Shown here: piece by piece, positions 29,242 through 38,686 of the stretch
Layout of the letters: every line of letters starts with the position of its first letter
Numbering within the stretch: position 1 is the first letter of the stretch
Source of the DNA: an uncultured Cohaesibacter sp.
GTDB lineage: Bacteria; Pseudomonadota; Alphaproteobacteria; Rhizobiales; Cohaesibacteraceae
NCBI RefSeq assembly: GCF_963682185.1
Contig: NZ_OY821667.1
Location: 496,001-560,000, forward strand
Direction: 5' to 3'
Length of the DNA: 64,000 nucleotides
Notes under the pieces: model-generated
The model's database searches: none
What the model was told of the DNA's origin: nothing
What the model saw: the letters and a program-made list of their open reading frames with translations, nothing else
Translations under genes and position numbers: made by a program

Positions 29242-29712
29242 TCAGGCTTTCTTTTCCCAGCCGCCTCTTGGTGTCTGTTGCCAGTAGGTGACGGGATATC
29301 CCGCTTCCTTAAGGGCTTTCCAGCTGATACGGGCAGCCTGCAAGGCTTCATTGCTGGAGCCGTCAAACATCAGAATCGCCCGCTCCAACCCTTCCAGCAA
29401 GGTGAGCTTTTCTTCCGGCCTTGCCCCATCGACAAAAAAACGCACATGCGCCTCGTTGGCGGCGGGCACACCCTGCGGTGCAATGAGAATCGGCTGATGC
29501 TCCGCATGCGCCGAACCATGCAAGCCATGGGCGAGAAAACTGTCTTCCCGCCAGCTCCACAGATGCGTATCGAGCACATGGGCTCTTTCTTCACTGCCTG
29601 TCTGAACGAATGCGCGCCAGCCCTTCTCGAGACACTTCTCAAGCAACACGGGCAACGTCGCCTCAAGAGGCTGCATTTGTAGATGATAGAAGAAAATCTC
29701 GGCCGGCATCAT
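29242..29712 (-). CDS. holC: DNA polymerase III chi subunit
   Basis: Part of the clamp loader that links the replicase to single-stranded-DNA-binding protein. The 156-residue chain opens with EIFFYHLQMQPLEATLPVLLEKCLEKGW, the typical HolC start in alphaproteobacteria (given here as a domain description for residues 4-31), and has VDTHLWSWREDSFLAHG-like sequence near 46-63. It lies downstream of pepA on the same strand, the common pepA-holC order, but a terminator stands between them here. Confidence 0.9.
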   Translation of the reverse strand: MMPAEIFFYHLQMQPLEATLPVLLEKCLEKGWRAFVQTGSEERAHVLDTHLWSWREDSFLAHGLHGSAHAEHQPILIAPQGVPAANEAHVRFFVDGARPEEKLTLLEGLERAILMFDGSSNEALQAARISWKALKEAGYPVTYWQQTPRGGWEKKA

Positions 29713-29798
29713 TCATTTCCAAACAGGAGCGTTGTTTCCTGTCTAGCATGGACACCCCATCAAGCAACAGCCAGATAACGAAAAGGCAACCACGAAAA

Positions 29799-29821
29799 AG
29801 GGCCTGACATGGCCAGACCCT
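29799..29821 (-). terminator. Intrinsic terminator of pepA
   Basis: On the minus strand an 8-bp stem (AGGGTCTG with TCAGGCCCT, one G-U pair) and a 7-base loop are followed by TTTTT. Confidence 0.75.
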
Positions 29822-29869
29822 CTGCATTCATTTGAAAAGCGCCAAAGATCGGCACCTTGTCCCAGGCCA

Positions 29870-31360
29870 TCAGCCTTCGTAATTGTCTTTTACAAGGCGA
29901 TCAAGCAAACGGACCCCAAAGCCGGATGCCCAGCCCTGACTGATCTCGTTTTTCGGTGCATCCATCGCAGTGCCTGCAACATCGATATGCACCCAATCCA
30001 CGTCGCCCACAAAGCGCTTGAGGAACTGCGCCGCCGTAATGGAACCAGCCCAGCGGCCACCGGTATTCTTCATGTCGGCGAACTTGCTGTCGATCATCTT
30101 GTCATATTCCTTGGCCAAAGGCAGACGCCAAACGGTTTCGCCCGTGGTCGTTCCGGATTTTGACAGCTGCGCGCACAGATCATCGGAATTGGAAAAGATG
30201 CCGGCATTATGAGCCCCAAGCGCGACAATAACGGCACCGGTCAATGTCGCCAGATCGATCATGAAGCGCGGCGCAAAGGTCTCCTTGGAGTAATGCAACA
30301 GATCAGCCAACACCAGACGACCTTCGGCGTCCGTATTGATGACCTCGATGGTCTGACCAGACATGGAGGTGACAATATCGCCCGGACGCTGGGCGTTGCC
30401 ATCGGGCATATTTTCAACAAGACCGATGATGCCGATGGCATTCACCTTGGCTTTGCGGCCTGAGAGCGCATGCATAAGGCCTGTCACAGCGGCAGCCCCA
30501 CCCATATCGCCTTTCATGTCTTCCATGCCACCAGCCGGTTTGATGGAAATGCCGCCAGTATCAAACACCACGCCCTTGCCCACGAAGACAACCGGCGCTT
30601 CATCCTTTTTGCCGCCCATCCATTTCATGATGGCAACGCGAGGCTTGCGCACCGAGCCCTGCGCCACACCAAGCAAAGCATTCATGCCAAGCTTTTCAAG
30701 ATCGGATTGTTCAAGAATTTCCACCTCTGCCCCCAGCGCTTCAAGCGCCTTGGCCTTAGCTGCAAATTCTTCCGGACCAAGCACGTTGGCCGGTTCATTG
30801 ACCAGATCTCGGGCGAGCAGGGTTCCATCCGAGATCACCTCATCACTTTCCCAAACCTTGGCCGCTCCTTTGGCATCCGCGCACAGAATGGTGACTTTTG
30901 CGGCTTCTTTTGCTTTCTTGGGCTTGCCTTTCTCGGTCTTGTAAAGATCGAAATCATAGGCCCTAAGCTTCATGCCCATGGCAATCAGGGAAACTTTGGC
31001 AGCGTCCATCTCCTTCTCATCAGCTTCGGCGACGACATGGATGACTTTTGAGCCGTTGGCAGCTCCAATGGCCGCTCCACCCAGATCCGCAAAATCGCGT
31101 TCAGATAAGGTTTCTTCACCAAGGCCAATGAGAATAATGCGGTCCAGCGCTACACCGGCAGGTGCCAGAATCTGTAGGCTCTTGCAAAAACCGCCTTTGA
31201 AATCGGCTGCCTTGATCGCTCGCCCGATAGCACCATCACTCTTTTCATCAAGCGCCTTCCCCGTTGCACTCAAGGCGAGAGACTTGTCAACAAACAACAC
31301 GGCAGCACCGGTTTCCGGTGTGCCCAAAGCTTCAAACTGAATAAAAGGGAGAGTAGCCAT
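29870..31360 (-). CDS. pepA: Leucyl aminopeptidase (cytosol aminopeptidase)
   Basis: A di-metal M17 aminopeptidase that releases N-terminal residues from peptides. After an N-terminal macro-like domain (1-160), the catalytic domain shows GKGVVFDTGG near 263 (metal-binding Lys and Asp), MKGDMGGAAAV and the signature NTDAEGRL near 338-345. The length of 496 residues is typical. The longest frame starts 22 codons earlier, but MATLPFIQFEA at 31360 is the usual N-terminus; its ribosome site is weak. Divergent from lptF, as in many Hyphomicrobiales. Confidence 0.95.
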   Translation of the reverse strand: MATLPFIQFEALGTPETGAAVLFVDKSLALSATGKALDEKSDGAIGRAIKAADFKGGFCKSLQILAPAGVALDRIILIGLGEETLSERDFADLGGAAIGAANGSKVIHVVAEADEKEMDAAKVSLIAMGMKLRAYDFDLYKTEKGKPKKAKEAAKVTILCADAKGAAKVWESDEVISDGTLLARDLVNEPANVLGPEEFAAKAKALEALGAEVEILEQSDLEKLGMNALLGVAQGSVRKPRVAIMKWMGGKKDEAPVVFVGKGVVFDTGGISIKPAGGMEDMKGDMGGAAAVTGLMHALSGRKAKVNAIGIIGLVENMPDGNAQRPGDIVTSMSGQTIEVINTDAEGRLVLADLLHYSKETFAPRFMIDLATLTGAVIVALGAHNAGIFSNSDDLCAQLSKSGTTTGETVWRLPLAKEYDKMIDSKFADMKNTGGRWAGSITAAQFLKRFVGDVDWVHIDVAGTAMDAPKNEISQGWASGFGVRLLDRLVKDNYEG

Positions 31361-31743
31361 AAAGGACGATGTCTTTCTTTTTGTTAGTATGTCTTTTTCA
31401 GGAGGTCCGCTCCGAGGTCGCCCCAAATGGGCCAGAGAGGAGTGGAAAATGGAATATATCTAGTTCACACTATTGTGGGTGCTTTGACGCTCGAGTTCAA
31501 GACCGCTCTCAAAACGACCCATGCAATAGCTCTTCAACAAGAGCGTGCGGAAGGAATGTGCTGCCACCATTAGCTGGAAAAATCACTCCAACATCTTCGA
31601 AAACAGGCTCCTTTTTGCGGGATATTTTTCCAGAGCAAGCAACTCCCCCACTAAAACGCTTGCCAGCCGGAGGGGAGACAGCCATAAACCAACCATAATC
31701 CTTGCATACAGACAACCAACCATAGGATCACGACGAAGAGATC
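31361..31743. other. Divergent pepA-lptF region with an 11-bp direct repeat
   Basis: This 383-base stretch carries the promoters of pepA and the lptFGD unit. I could not fix a -35/-10 pair. The 11-bp sequence AACCAACCATA occurs twice, at 31687-31697 and 31714-31724, 27 bases apart and just before the lptF ribosome site. No gene is apparent. Confidence 0.5.
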
Positions 31744-32988
31744 ATGAAGCTGATCGAGCGATACATATTCATGCGCGCCGCGACCGCCTTTCTCATGACA
31801 GTCACCATATTGACTGCCATCGTCTGGTTGACGCAGGCCTTGCGCGATATGGATCTTGTAACGGCCAAGGGGCAGACGATTCTGCTCTTTATTTCTATGA
31901 CCTCTCTGGTCCTGCCAACACTGGTCATGGTCATCGCCCCTTTTGCCGTGTTGATCGCTACTGCCATTACCCTTAACAACCTGAATGCAGACAGCGAACT
32001 GGTCGTGATCAATGCGACGAGTGCGCCGCCTTGGGTAGTGGTCAAACCCATCATCGTTCTGGGACTGGTGGCCACGCTTACCGGCGGTTTTCTCAGTCTT
32101 TATGCTGCGCCGCAGGCTCTCACGTCCCTGCGCGGTTTCATCACGCAAGTGCGGGCTGATCTGGTTGCCAATATCGTCAAGGAAGGCATCTTTTCCGAGA
32201 TTGAAGATGGCATGACCTTCCATATTCAGAAGCGGGAACCAAACGGCATCATGCGCGGTTTGTTCCTGTCCGACGAACGCGACCCCAAGAAGCATATTGT
32301 CTATTCATCGGAATTTGCTCAAATCGTCGAAACGACGCAAGGCACTTTCCTGCGCATGGAGCAAGGCACGATCCAGCAGCAACAGATAAAGGCAGCCGAA
32401 GACGGCGAACTGGATGAAACCAATCCGGATTTTACATCGGTGAATATTATCAATTTCGATTCTTATGCCATCGATCTATCCAAATTCACCGGGGTCAATG
32501 AAAGCGGCTCTAAATATTTCAAGCCGCGCGAACTGACCACGGCAACCTTGCTCAATCCACCCAAGGACGACCCGACCATCAAACGCGAGCCAGGAGTGGC
32601 CCGTTCGGAGTTGCATGACCGTTTTACCAACCCGCTCTACAATCTGGTGTTCGCCACGATCGTCGCCGCCTTCCTTGCCCAAGTGCGCACCACCAGAGAG
32701 CGACGGGGTAGCGCGATTTTTGTTGCGGTCATTCTTGTGGCGGGCATCCGGTTGGCTGGCTTCGGAATTACCAGTCTGGCGATTCGCACCCCCCTTGCCA
32801 TTCCTTTCATGTATGCCCTGCCCATTATTTCAATCGCACTGGGTCTGTGGATGGTGCTCAGCGGCCGCCGCCTGACTGCCATGGACAATCTGATCCGCAT
32901 AATGGAGTTGTTTAACGACAGCATATTGCATAAGGTCAAAGGTCTATTCAGGAAACTAAAACCAGAAAAGCGATTTTTAGAGTCGTAG
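31744..32988 (+). CDS. lptF: LPS export permease LptF
   Basis: One of two membrane subunits of the LptB2FG transporter that pulls lipopolysaccharide from the inner membrane. It has 414 residues with six expected helices: one near 10-32, two within 45-105 and three within 300-385. A periplasmic beta-jellyroll-like domain lies between. FHIQKREPNG and ANIVKEGIFSEIEDG are typical of the family. The ATG at 31744 follows GAAGAG. lptG starts two bases after its stop codon. Confidence 0.95.
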   Translation: MKLIERYIFMRAATAFLMTVTILTAIVWLTQALRDMDLVTAKGQTILLFISMTSLVLPTLVMVIAPFAVLIATAITLNNLNADSELVVINATSAPPWVVVKPIIVLGLVATLTGGFLSLYAAPQALTSLRGFITQVRADLVANIVKEGIFSEIEDGMTFHIQKREPNGIMRGLFLSDERDPKKHIVYSSEFAQIVETTQGTFLRMEQGTIQQQQIKAAEDGELDETNPDFTSVNIINFDSYAIDLSKFTGVNESGSKYFKPRELTTATLLNPPKDDPTIKREPGVARSELHDRFTNPLYNLVFATIVAAFLAQVRTTRERRGSAIFVAVILVAGIRLAGFGITSLAIRTPLAIPFMYALPIISIALGLWMVLSGRRLTAMDNLIRIMELFNDSILHKVKGLFRKLKPEKRFLES

Positions 32989-32989
32989 C

Positions 32990-34081
32990 ATGCTGCCAAA
33001 TATCATTTTCCGCTATTTTGCCAAACGGTTTTTCTGGTCAATATTGACGATTTTCCTTGGCTGCTTTCTGCTCATTCTTCTGGTCGACTATGTCGAGCTG
33101 ATCCGGCGTGGCAGCAACAAGGAGAATGCCGACGCACTCAGTCTTTTCCTGATGTCTCTATATCGTGTCCCAGAACTCACAGAACGCATTCTGCCCTTTG
33201 CGACCCTGTTTGGGGCCATAGCGGCTTTTCTCAATCTGTCCCGCCGCCTCGAGCTGGTCATCGTGCGCGCCTCGGGTATGTCTGCCTGGCAGTTTGTCGC
33301 TCCAGCCTTGTTCGTGGCTGTTGCTCTGGGCATTTTCGCGACCACTGTCTATAATCCCGGCGTCGCTTATCTCAAGGAAAAATCACTCGAAATCGACGCC
33401 CGAATTTTCGGCGCCAGCTTTACCACCAGCGGCCAGCCAGCCAGTCAAGGCTGGGTGCAGCAAAAAGGCGAAGATGGCGATTCCATCCTCAAGGCCAGAG
33501 CCACATTTGATAATGGCCGCCAATTGGGTGGCGTAACGGTGTTTTCCTATGATTCCGAAGGAAAATTCGTAGAACGGGTCGATGCCAAATCAGGCATATT
33601 GGAAAATGGCTACTGGCTTTTAAGCGATGTACTGGTCAGTTCCGCTTCGGCGGCCCCGCGCCACTATAAGACCTACTTGGTCAGTACACATCTGACACCG
33701 CAAGAAGCATCCGAGACCATCGCAGACCCTGATTCTGTGCCTTTCTGGAATCTGCCAGACATGATCGAACAGGCCAGCCGAGCGGGTCTTCCTGCATATA
33801 AATATCGCTTGCGATTTCAAACTCTTTTGGCAAAACCTCTGCTTTTGGCTGCGATGGTACTGATCGCAGCGACCGTATCACTTAAAATTTTTCGGTTCGG
33901 CAATGTGGGAAAGATGATTCTGGGTGGCGTTATCGCTGGCTTCGTGCTTTATGTAGTCACAGAATTAGCTAAAGATTTAGGAAATACAGGGTTGGTTAAC
34001 CCAATTCTGTCAGCTTGGCTTCCAGCGATTGTGGCTTCCTTGATGGGTTTTTCTATTTTGTTGTATCAGGAGGACGGATAA
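32990..34081 (+). CDS. lptG: LPS export permease LptG
   Basis: Partner of LptF in the inner-membrane LPS transporter. The 363-residue chain opens with FRYFAKRFFWSILTIF and has six helices (near 15-35, 60-85, 100-120, and three between 275 and 360) around a periplasmic beta domain. Only one base separates it from lptF, and the lptD ribosome site AGGAGG lies inside its last codons, so the three genes form a tight operon. Confidence 0.95.
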   Translation: MLPNIIFRYFAKRFFWSILTIFLGCFLLILLVDYVELIRRGSNKENADALSLFLMSLYRVPELTERILPFATLFGAIAAFLNLSRRLELVIVRASGMSAWQFVAPALFVAVALGIFATTVYNPGVAYLKEKSLEIDARIFGASFTTSGQPASQGWVQQKGEDGDSILKARATFDNGRQLGGVTVFSYDSEGKFVERVDAKSGILENGYWLLSDVLVSSASAAPRHYKTYLVSTHLTPQEASETIADPDSVPFWNLPDMIEQASRAGLPAYKYRLRFQTLLAKPLLLAAMVLIAATVSLKIFRFGNVGKMILGGVIAGFVLYVVTELAKDLGNTGLVNPILSAWLPAIVASLMGFSILLYQEDG

Positions 34082-34083
34082 GT

Positions 34084-36417
34084 ATGCGTCGTACCGTCCA
34101 GTCCGCATATTGGAATGACACTGTTTCACACGCGACCGTAACCACCGGTCTGCGCGCGGCTTTGCTTGCGTCTGTGCTTGTGTTTGTCCCGTCTGCGATG
34201 AACGCCGCAGCAGCGCAGGATATTGTTTCCAACGTCAAGCTTCAGCGGCCTGACGAAAATGCCAAAATGTTGGTCGAAGCAGACCAGATGGTCTATGACT
34301 ATGACAACGAGCGCGTTTCCGCCGTTGGCCATGTCGAGATCTATTATGGCGACTACACACTTCAGGCCGACAAGGTTACCTATGATCAGAAGTCCGCACG
34401 CCTGATCGCTGACGGTAGTGTGCGCATCACAGAGCCGAGTGGCAACGTGATGACAGCCAACTATATCGATATCACCGAAGATTTCCGCACAGGTTTTGTC
34501 CGCTCCTTGCGTGTGCAGACGCCCGAGAAGGCGCGCTTCGCAGCAGACAAGGCCGAACGGCGCGACGACGATATCACCGTGTTTGACAAGGGGGTCTATA
34601 CCACCTGCGAGCCATGCCGGGAAAATCCGAAGAAATCCCCCCTCTGGCAGATCAAGGCCTCCCGCATCATCTATAATTCGACCGACAAGATGGTCTATTA
34701 TAAGGCTGCCAAATTTGAATTTCTCGGCGTGCCACTACTTTACACCCCCTATCTGGCTCATCCGGATCCATCACGCAAGCGCAGCTCCGGCCTGCTTGCA
34801 CCGCGTGGCGGTTACAACAGCGAATTGGGCACCTATGTAACCCCGCGTTACTATTGGGCTCCGTCTGAAAGCTATGATGTCACTTTCTCGCCTACCTACT
34901 ATTCCAAGCAGGGCTTTCTAGGCAACGCCACCTGGCGCCAGCATGTCGGCATTGGCACCTATAATGTTCGCGTAGCTGGTATCTCACAGCAGGACAAGGA
35001 AGCCTTTTCGGGAACCAGCGGCGACAAGACCTTTCGCGGAGCCATTGAAAGTTCCGGTCAGCTGAACCTTTCGGACAAGTGGAAGTTCGGCTGGGACGTG
35101 TCCCTTCTGTCCGACAAGCTTTTCCTGCGCGATTATGATCTGACGAATGAAGACGAGAGCAAACGCTCAACGATCTATCTTGTTGGCCAGGGCGAGCGGA
35201 ACTATTTCGACGCCCGCGCCAACTACTATAACATCATGACAGACAGCCTGAATCAGTCAGAACAGGCTGTCGTGCATCCGTCTATTGATTATAGCGCCTA
35301 CTCCAAAACGCCCCTGTTCGGCGGCGAAGGTCGCCTCAAGGTCAACTCGACATCTATTACCCGCGATGACGAACGCCAGACAACCATTGGCGGCGTAACC
35401 CGCACCGATGGTGTGAGTGGCACCTATAATCGAACCAGTGTAGACGCCAGCTGGAAACGCAAGTTCATTGCACCAGGTGGTCAGGTCATTACTCCATTTA
35501 CGTCCCTGCGCGGTGATGTTTACTGGATGCCGAGCAAATCGGGAGCACCAGCCGCTCTGGTAGACGAGAATCTGGCCTTACGCGGCATGCCTACAGTCGG
35601 CATCGATTATCGACTACCAATTCTGGTCACTGCAGGCAGCACCTCTCACATCATTGAACCTATTGCTCAGGTGGTTGCGCGTCCAAACGAAACATTGATC
35701 GGCGAATTGCCCAATGATGACTCTCAGAGCCTGATCTTTGACGATACGATTCTATTCGACCCGAATAAATTCTCCGGCTATGACCGCGTTGAAGGCGGCA
35801 CGCGTGCCAACATCGGCTTCCAATATCGCGCACAAATGACCAATGGTTGGTCCTTCAACGCATTGGCTGGCCGTTCGTTTCAGTTGGCAGGCAAAAACTC
35901 TTTCTCAACGGATGATCTAACCAGTACCGGCCTTGATAGCGGCTTGGACAAGACACGCTCTGACTATGTCGCCCGTGTCGGGGTCAACAGCAACAAAGGC
36001 ATCGCTGCCATCGCGCGCGGGCGTTTTGATTCTGATACAGCGGATCTGAAATACGCTTCCGTATCTGCCTCAGGCAGTTATGATCGCTATACAGGGTCTG
36101 TCGGCTACGCCTATACCGACAAACGCCCGTCCGCCGGCATCAATCAGGTAAGGCAGGAAATAACCACCGCCGGTACCATCAAGTTTGCTGACTATTGGTC
36201 AGTTGGCGGCAGCAGTCAGTATGACATTGCCAGAGGTGGTCTCGTAAGCGGTGCCTTGAAACTTAAATATGAAGATGAGTGCTTTGCTGTCAGCCTGAAA
36301 TATTCGCAAACGCGTGAAACCTATTCAGACACAACGAGCGACAAAACGGTCATGCTTCAGTTCGATTTCAAATCGCTGGCAGATGGACAGCTCAGCTATT
36401 CTGAAGAATCTGATTAG
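34084..36417 (+). CDS. lptD: LPS-assembly protein LptD
   Basis: Outer-membrane barrel that inserts lipopolysaccharide into the outer leaflet with LptE. A signal peptide ends near residue 44 (AMNAAAAQD). The N-terminal OstA-like jellyroll covers about 55-200, and the 26-strand barrel region the rest. Cysteines: a pair in YTTCEPC near 175-178 and one in DECFAV near 732. E. coli has four cysteines in two disulfides, so the pattern is reduced by one. An extended 23-codon open frame upstream lacks a ribosome site; the ATG at 34084 was chosen for MRRTVQ and its signal peptide. Confidence 0.95.
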   Translation: MRRTVQSAYWNDTVSHATVTTGLRAALLASVLVFVPSAMNAAAAQDIVSNVKLQRPDENAKMLVEADQMVYDYDNERVSAVGHVEIYYGDYTLQADKVTYDQKSARLIADGSVRITEPSGNVMTANYIDITEDFRTGFVRSLRVQTPEKARFAADKAERRDDDITVFDKGVYTTCEPCRENPKKSPLWQIKASRIIYNSTDKMVYYKAAKFEFLGVPLLYTPYLAHPDPSRKRSSGLLAPRGGYNSELGTYVTPRYYWAPSESYDVTFSPTYYSKQGFLGNATWRQHVGIGTYNVRVAGISQQDKEAFSGTSGDKTFRGAIESSGQLNLSDKWKFGWDVSLLSDKLFLRDYDLTNEDESKRSTIYLVGQGERNYFDARANYYNIMTDSLNQSEQAVVHPSIDYSAYSKTPLFGGEGRLKVNSTSITRDDERQTTIGGVTRTDGVSGTYNRTSVDASWKRKFIAPGGQVITPFTSLRGDVYWMPSKSGAPAALVDENLALRGMPTVGIDYRLPILVTAGSTSHIIEPIAQVVARPNETLIGELPNDDSQSLIFDDTILFDPNKFSGYDRVEGGTRANIGFQYRAQMTNGWSFNALAGRSFQLAGKNSFSTDDLTSTGLDSGLDKTRSDYVARVGVNSNKGIAAIARGRFDSDTADLKYASVSASGSYDRYTGSVGYAYTDKRPSAGINQVRQEITTAGTIKFADYWSVGGSSQYDIARGGLVSGALKLKYEDECFAVSLKYSQTRETYSDTTSDKTVMLQFDFKSLADGQLSYSEESD

Positions 36418-36488
36418 GAAAACACGGAAAACGTCTTCAGTTAGCCGTATTTGACTGCATACTTGCATTTGACTCAGAAAAACTGGAT

Positions 36489-36524
36489 AGAAAAGGAACG
36501 CCTGTTTGATCGGTTCTCTTTTCT
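36489..36524 (+). terminator. Probable terminator of the lptFGD unit
   Basis: An 11-bp stem (AGAAAAGGAAC with GTTCTCTTTTCT, one bulged T) around a 13-base loop; the right arm is T-rich. It lies 72 bases after lptD and before the SurA-like gene. Confidence 0.5.
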
Positions 36525-36564
36525 TCCGGTCCTATTTTTACAAGCACGATGACGAGCCCGTTTT

Positions 36565-37509
36565 ATGAAGCACGATCAACTGAACAAGACTTTGTCTATT
36601 CTCGCTCTGGCCATGTTTGTTCTGCTTTTAAGCGCACAAACAAAGCACGCTTTGGCCAGCACGATCAAAGCCGTCGTCAACGGTGCTGTGATTACCGATT
36701 TTGATATCGCCCAGCGTCAGCGTTTGGAAAAGCTGCTTTCGGGAAACCGCAAGAATCTGAGCAAGACAGCGGCTCTCAACGATCTGATTGATGATAAACT
36801 CAAGCTCTTTGAAGCCCGCAATCGCAATATGACGGCCTCTGATCGTGAGATCGATGGTGCCGTATCGAACATGGCGGCCAACGCAAAGCTGAGCAAAAAG
36901 CGTCTATTCTCCGTTCTCAAGCAGTCTGGCATCAACCCTGAAACATTGAAGGACTGGCTCAAAGTCCAGCTTTCCTGGCGCGACCTTGTTTCGGCACGCT
37001 CCAACTCTCAGGTCCATGTTGATGAAGCCGAAATCTACCAGTTGCTGAGTGACGAGAAAAAGAAGGACGACAAAGTCAAGGAAGCGATCCGCTTCGACCT
37101 GACACGCGTTGTTTTTGTCGTCCGTTCGAAGGCATCCAATGGAGAAAAAAACCAGCGCCTCGCAGAAGCAAAGCGTTTTCGTGCACGCTTCTCTTCCTGC
37201 AGCAAGGATCTTGAAACGGCGCGGAGCCTCACCGATGTTGCTGTTGAGCATGTTGGACGCAAATCAACCACGGAATTGCCCGGCCCATTGGAAGAACGCC
37301 TCAGAGACACGCCGCTGAACAAGCTGACCTCTCCGGTCAAGGTCAGCGAAGGCTACGAAATGATTGCTGTCTGCGACAAGAAAGATCTTGGCAAGCAGGA
37401 AACTTTGCGCACGGAGATCCAGTCCAAGCTGCGCAACGAGCAAAGCCAGATGCTCGAACGGCGCTACCTCTCGGAGCTGCGCGCTAGCGCTGTTATCGAC
37501 AAGCGCTAG
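36565..37509 (+). CDS. SurA-like periplasmic chaperone / peptidyl-prolyl isomerase
   Basis: Expected to escort outer-membrane proteins such as LptD through the periplasm. A signal peptide covers residues 1-31 (SAQTKHALAST). A SurA N-terminal chaperone domain (about 32-160) starts with IKAVVNGAVITDFDI, and a single weak parvulin-like segment (about 170-265) follows, so it is shorter than E. coli SurA (428), which has two parvulin domains. The chain is very basic. It sits between lptD and pdxA, the classical surA location. The ribosome site is weak (GACGAG). Confidence 0.88.
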   Translation: MKHDQLNKTLSILALAMFVLLLSAQTKHALASTIKAVVNGAVITDFDIAQRQRLEKLLSGNRKNLSKTAALNDLIDDKLKLFEARNRNMTASDREIDGAVSNMAANAKLSKKRLFSVLKQSGINPETLKDWLKVQLSWRDLVSARSNSQVHVDEAEIYQLLSDEKKKDDKVKEAIRFDLTRVVFVVRSKASNGEKNQRLAEAKRFRARFSSCSKDLETARSLTDVAVEHVGRKSTTELPGPLEERLRDTPLNKLTSPVKVSEGYEMIAVCDKKDLGKQETLRTEIQSKLRNEQSQMLERRYLSELRASAVIDKR

Positions 37510-37571
37510 ACCTCTTCCCTATCCAACTGCTGTTGTATGGTATAATACTCATAGATGTGCCTATAAATATG

Positions 37572-37598
37572 TCTCTGTCGCCCAAAGCGGCAGAGACT
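37572..37598 (+). terminator. Probable terminator after the SurA-like gene
   Basis: An 11-bp stem (GTCTCTG/CAGAGAC plus TCGC/GCGG) with a 5-base loop, followed by a T-rich stretch (TAATTCGTTTTAA). Some read-through to pdxA is likely. Confidence 0.55.
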
Positions 37599-37633
37599 AA
37601 TTCGTTTTAAAACATTGGTATCCGGAAAAAACA

Positions 37634-38638
37634 ATGGCTTCCAAACGCGATATTCTTGCCGTTTCCATCGGCGAACCCGCCGGGATCGGCCCAGAAATCA
37701 TTCTCAAGGCTTGGCTGAGCCGCGAAAAGGAAGGGATCAACCCCTTTGTCGTTTTCGGCGATCCCGCTCTTCTGGAGCGCCGCGCGCGCCTGTTCGGCTT
37801 GACCGTTCCTATCCGGACTTGCAAGCCGGAAGACGTCTTCGACGCCTTTCCCATGACGCTGCCCGTTATTCCCATAGAGAATAAACTCAGCGACAATCCC
37901 GGCGAGCTGGAAGTCTGCAACGCACCCGGCGTCATCGAGTCAATCGAAAAAGCAACAGAGGCTGTTCTCACCGGGCAGGCCAAAGCGCTCATTACGCTCC
38001 CGATTCAAAAGCACAATCTTTATGAGTATGGGTTCAAACATCCTGGTCATACTGAATTCCTCGGCGCATTGGCTGAAAAGCACACGGGAGATAAGATCCA
38101 GCCCGTCATGATGCTTGCAGGACCAGAGCTGCGCACCATCCCAGTTACCGGCCATATCGCAATCAACAAGGTGGCTCCGGCCATCACGCAGGAATTGGTC
38201 GAAAACATTGCTCGCATCACGATCCATGATCTGCAGACCCGTTTCGGCATCGAAAAGCCGAAAATCGCTATTGCGGGTCTCAACCCGCATGCCGGTGAAA
38301 ATGGTGCAATGGGCAAGGAAGATGCAGCCATCATCGCTCCAGTGGTCAAGACACTTCAGGAGGAAGGCTTTGCCGTGACCGGCCCTCACCCGGCAGATAC
38401 GATGTTCAACAAGAATGCGCGCGAGAAATATGATGTGGCGCTAGCCATGTATCATGATCAGGCTCTCATTCCGGTCAAGACCATCGCCTTTGACGAAACG
38501 GTCAACGTCACCCTTGGGTTGCCATTCATGCGCACATCCCCTGATCATGGCACCGCGCTGGATATCGCCACCAAAGGCATCGCCAATCCATCAAGCCTCT
38601 TGGCGGCTCTCAAGCTGGCCAATGAAGTAAAGATTTGA
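37634..38638 (+). CDS. pdxA: 4-hydroxythreonine-4-phosphate dehydrogenase
   Basis: Oxidises 4-phosphohydroxy-threonine in the DXP-dependent pathway to pyridoxal phosphate. The 334 residues show SIGEPAGIGPEI at the start, metal-binding HPGHTEFLG near 139, GLNPHAGENG near 218 and YHDQALIPVK near 275, all conserved in PdxA. The ATG at 37634 is preceded by CCGGA. It lies between the surA-like gene and rsmA, the same order as in E. coli, which supports the assignments of all three. Confidence 0.97.
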   Translation: MASKRDILAVSIGEPAGIGPEIILKAWLSREKEGINPFVVFGDPALLERRARLFGLTVPIRTCKPEDVFDAFPMTLPVIPIENKLSDNPGELEVCNAPGVIESIEKATEAVLTGQAKALITLPIQKHNLYEYGFKHPGHTEFLGALAEKHTGDKIQPVMMLAGPELRTIPVTGHIAINKVAPAITQELVENIARITIHDLQTRFGIEKPKIAIAGLNPHAGENGAMGKEDAAIIAPVVKTLQEEGFAVTGPHPADTMFNKNAREKYDVALAMYHDQALIPVKTIAFDETVNVTLGLPFMRTSPDHGTALDIATKGIANPSSLLAALKLANEVKI

Positions 38639-38686
38639 TACTGAGTGCAAATCTCATTGCTTCGGCACGCTTGAAAGAAAGATCCA

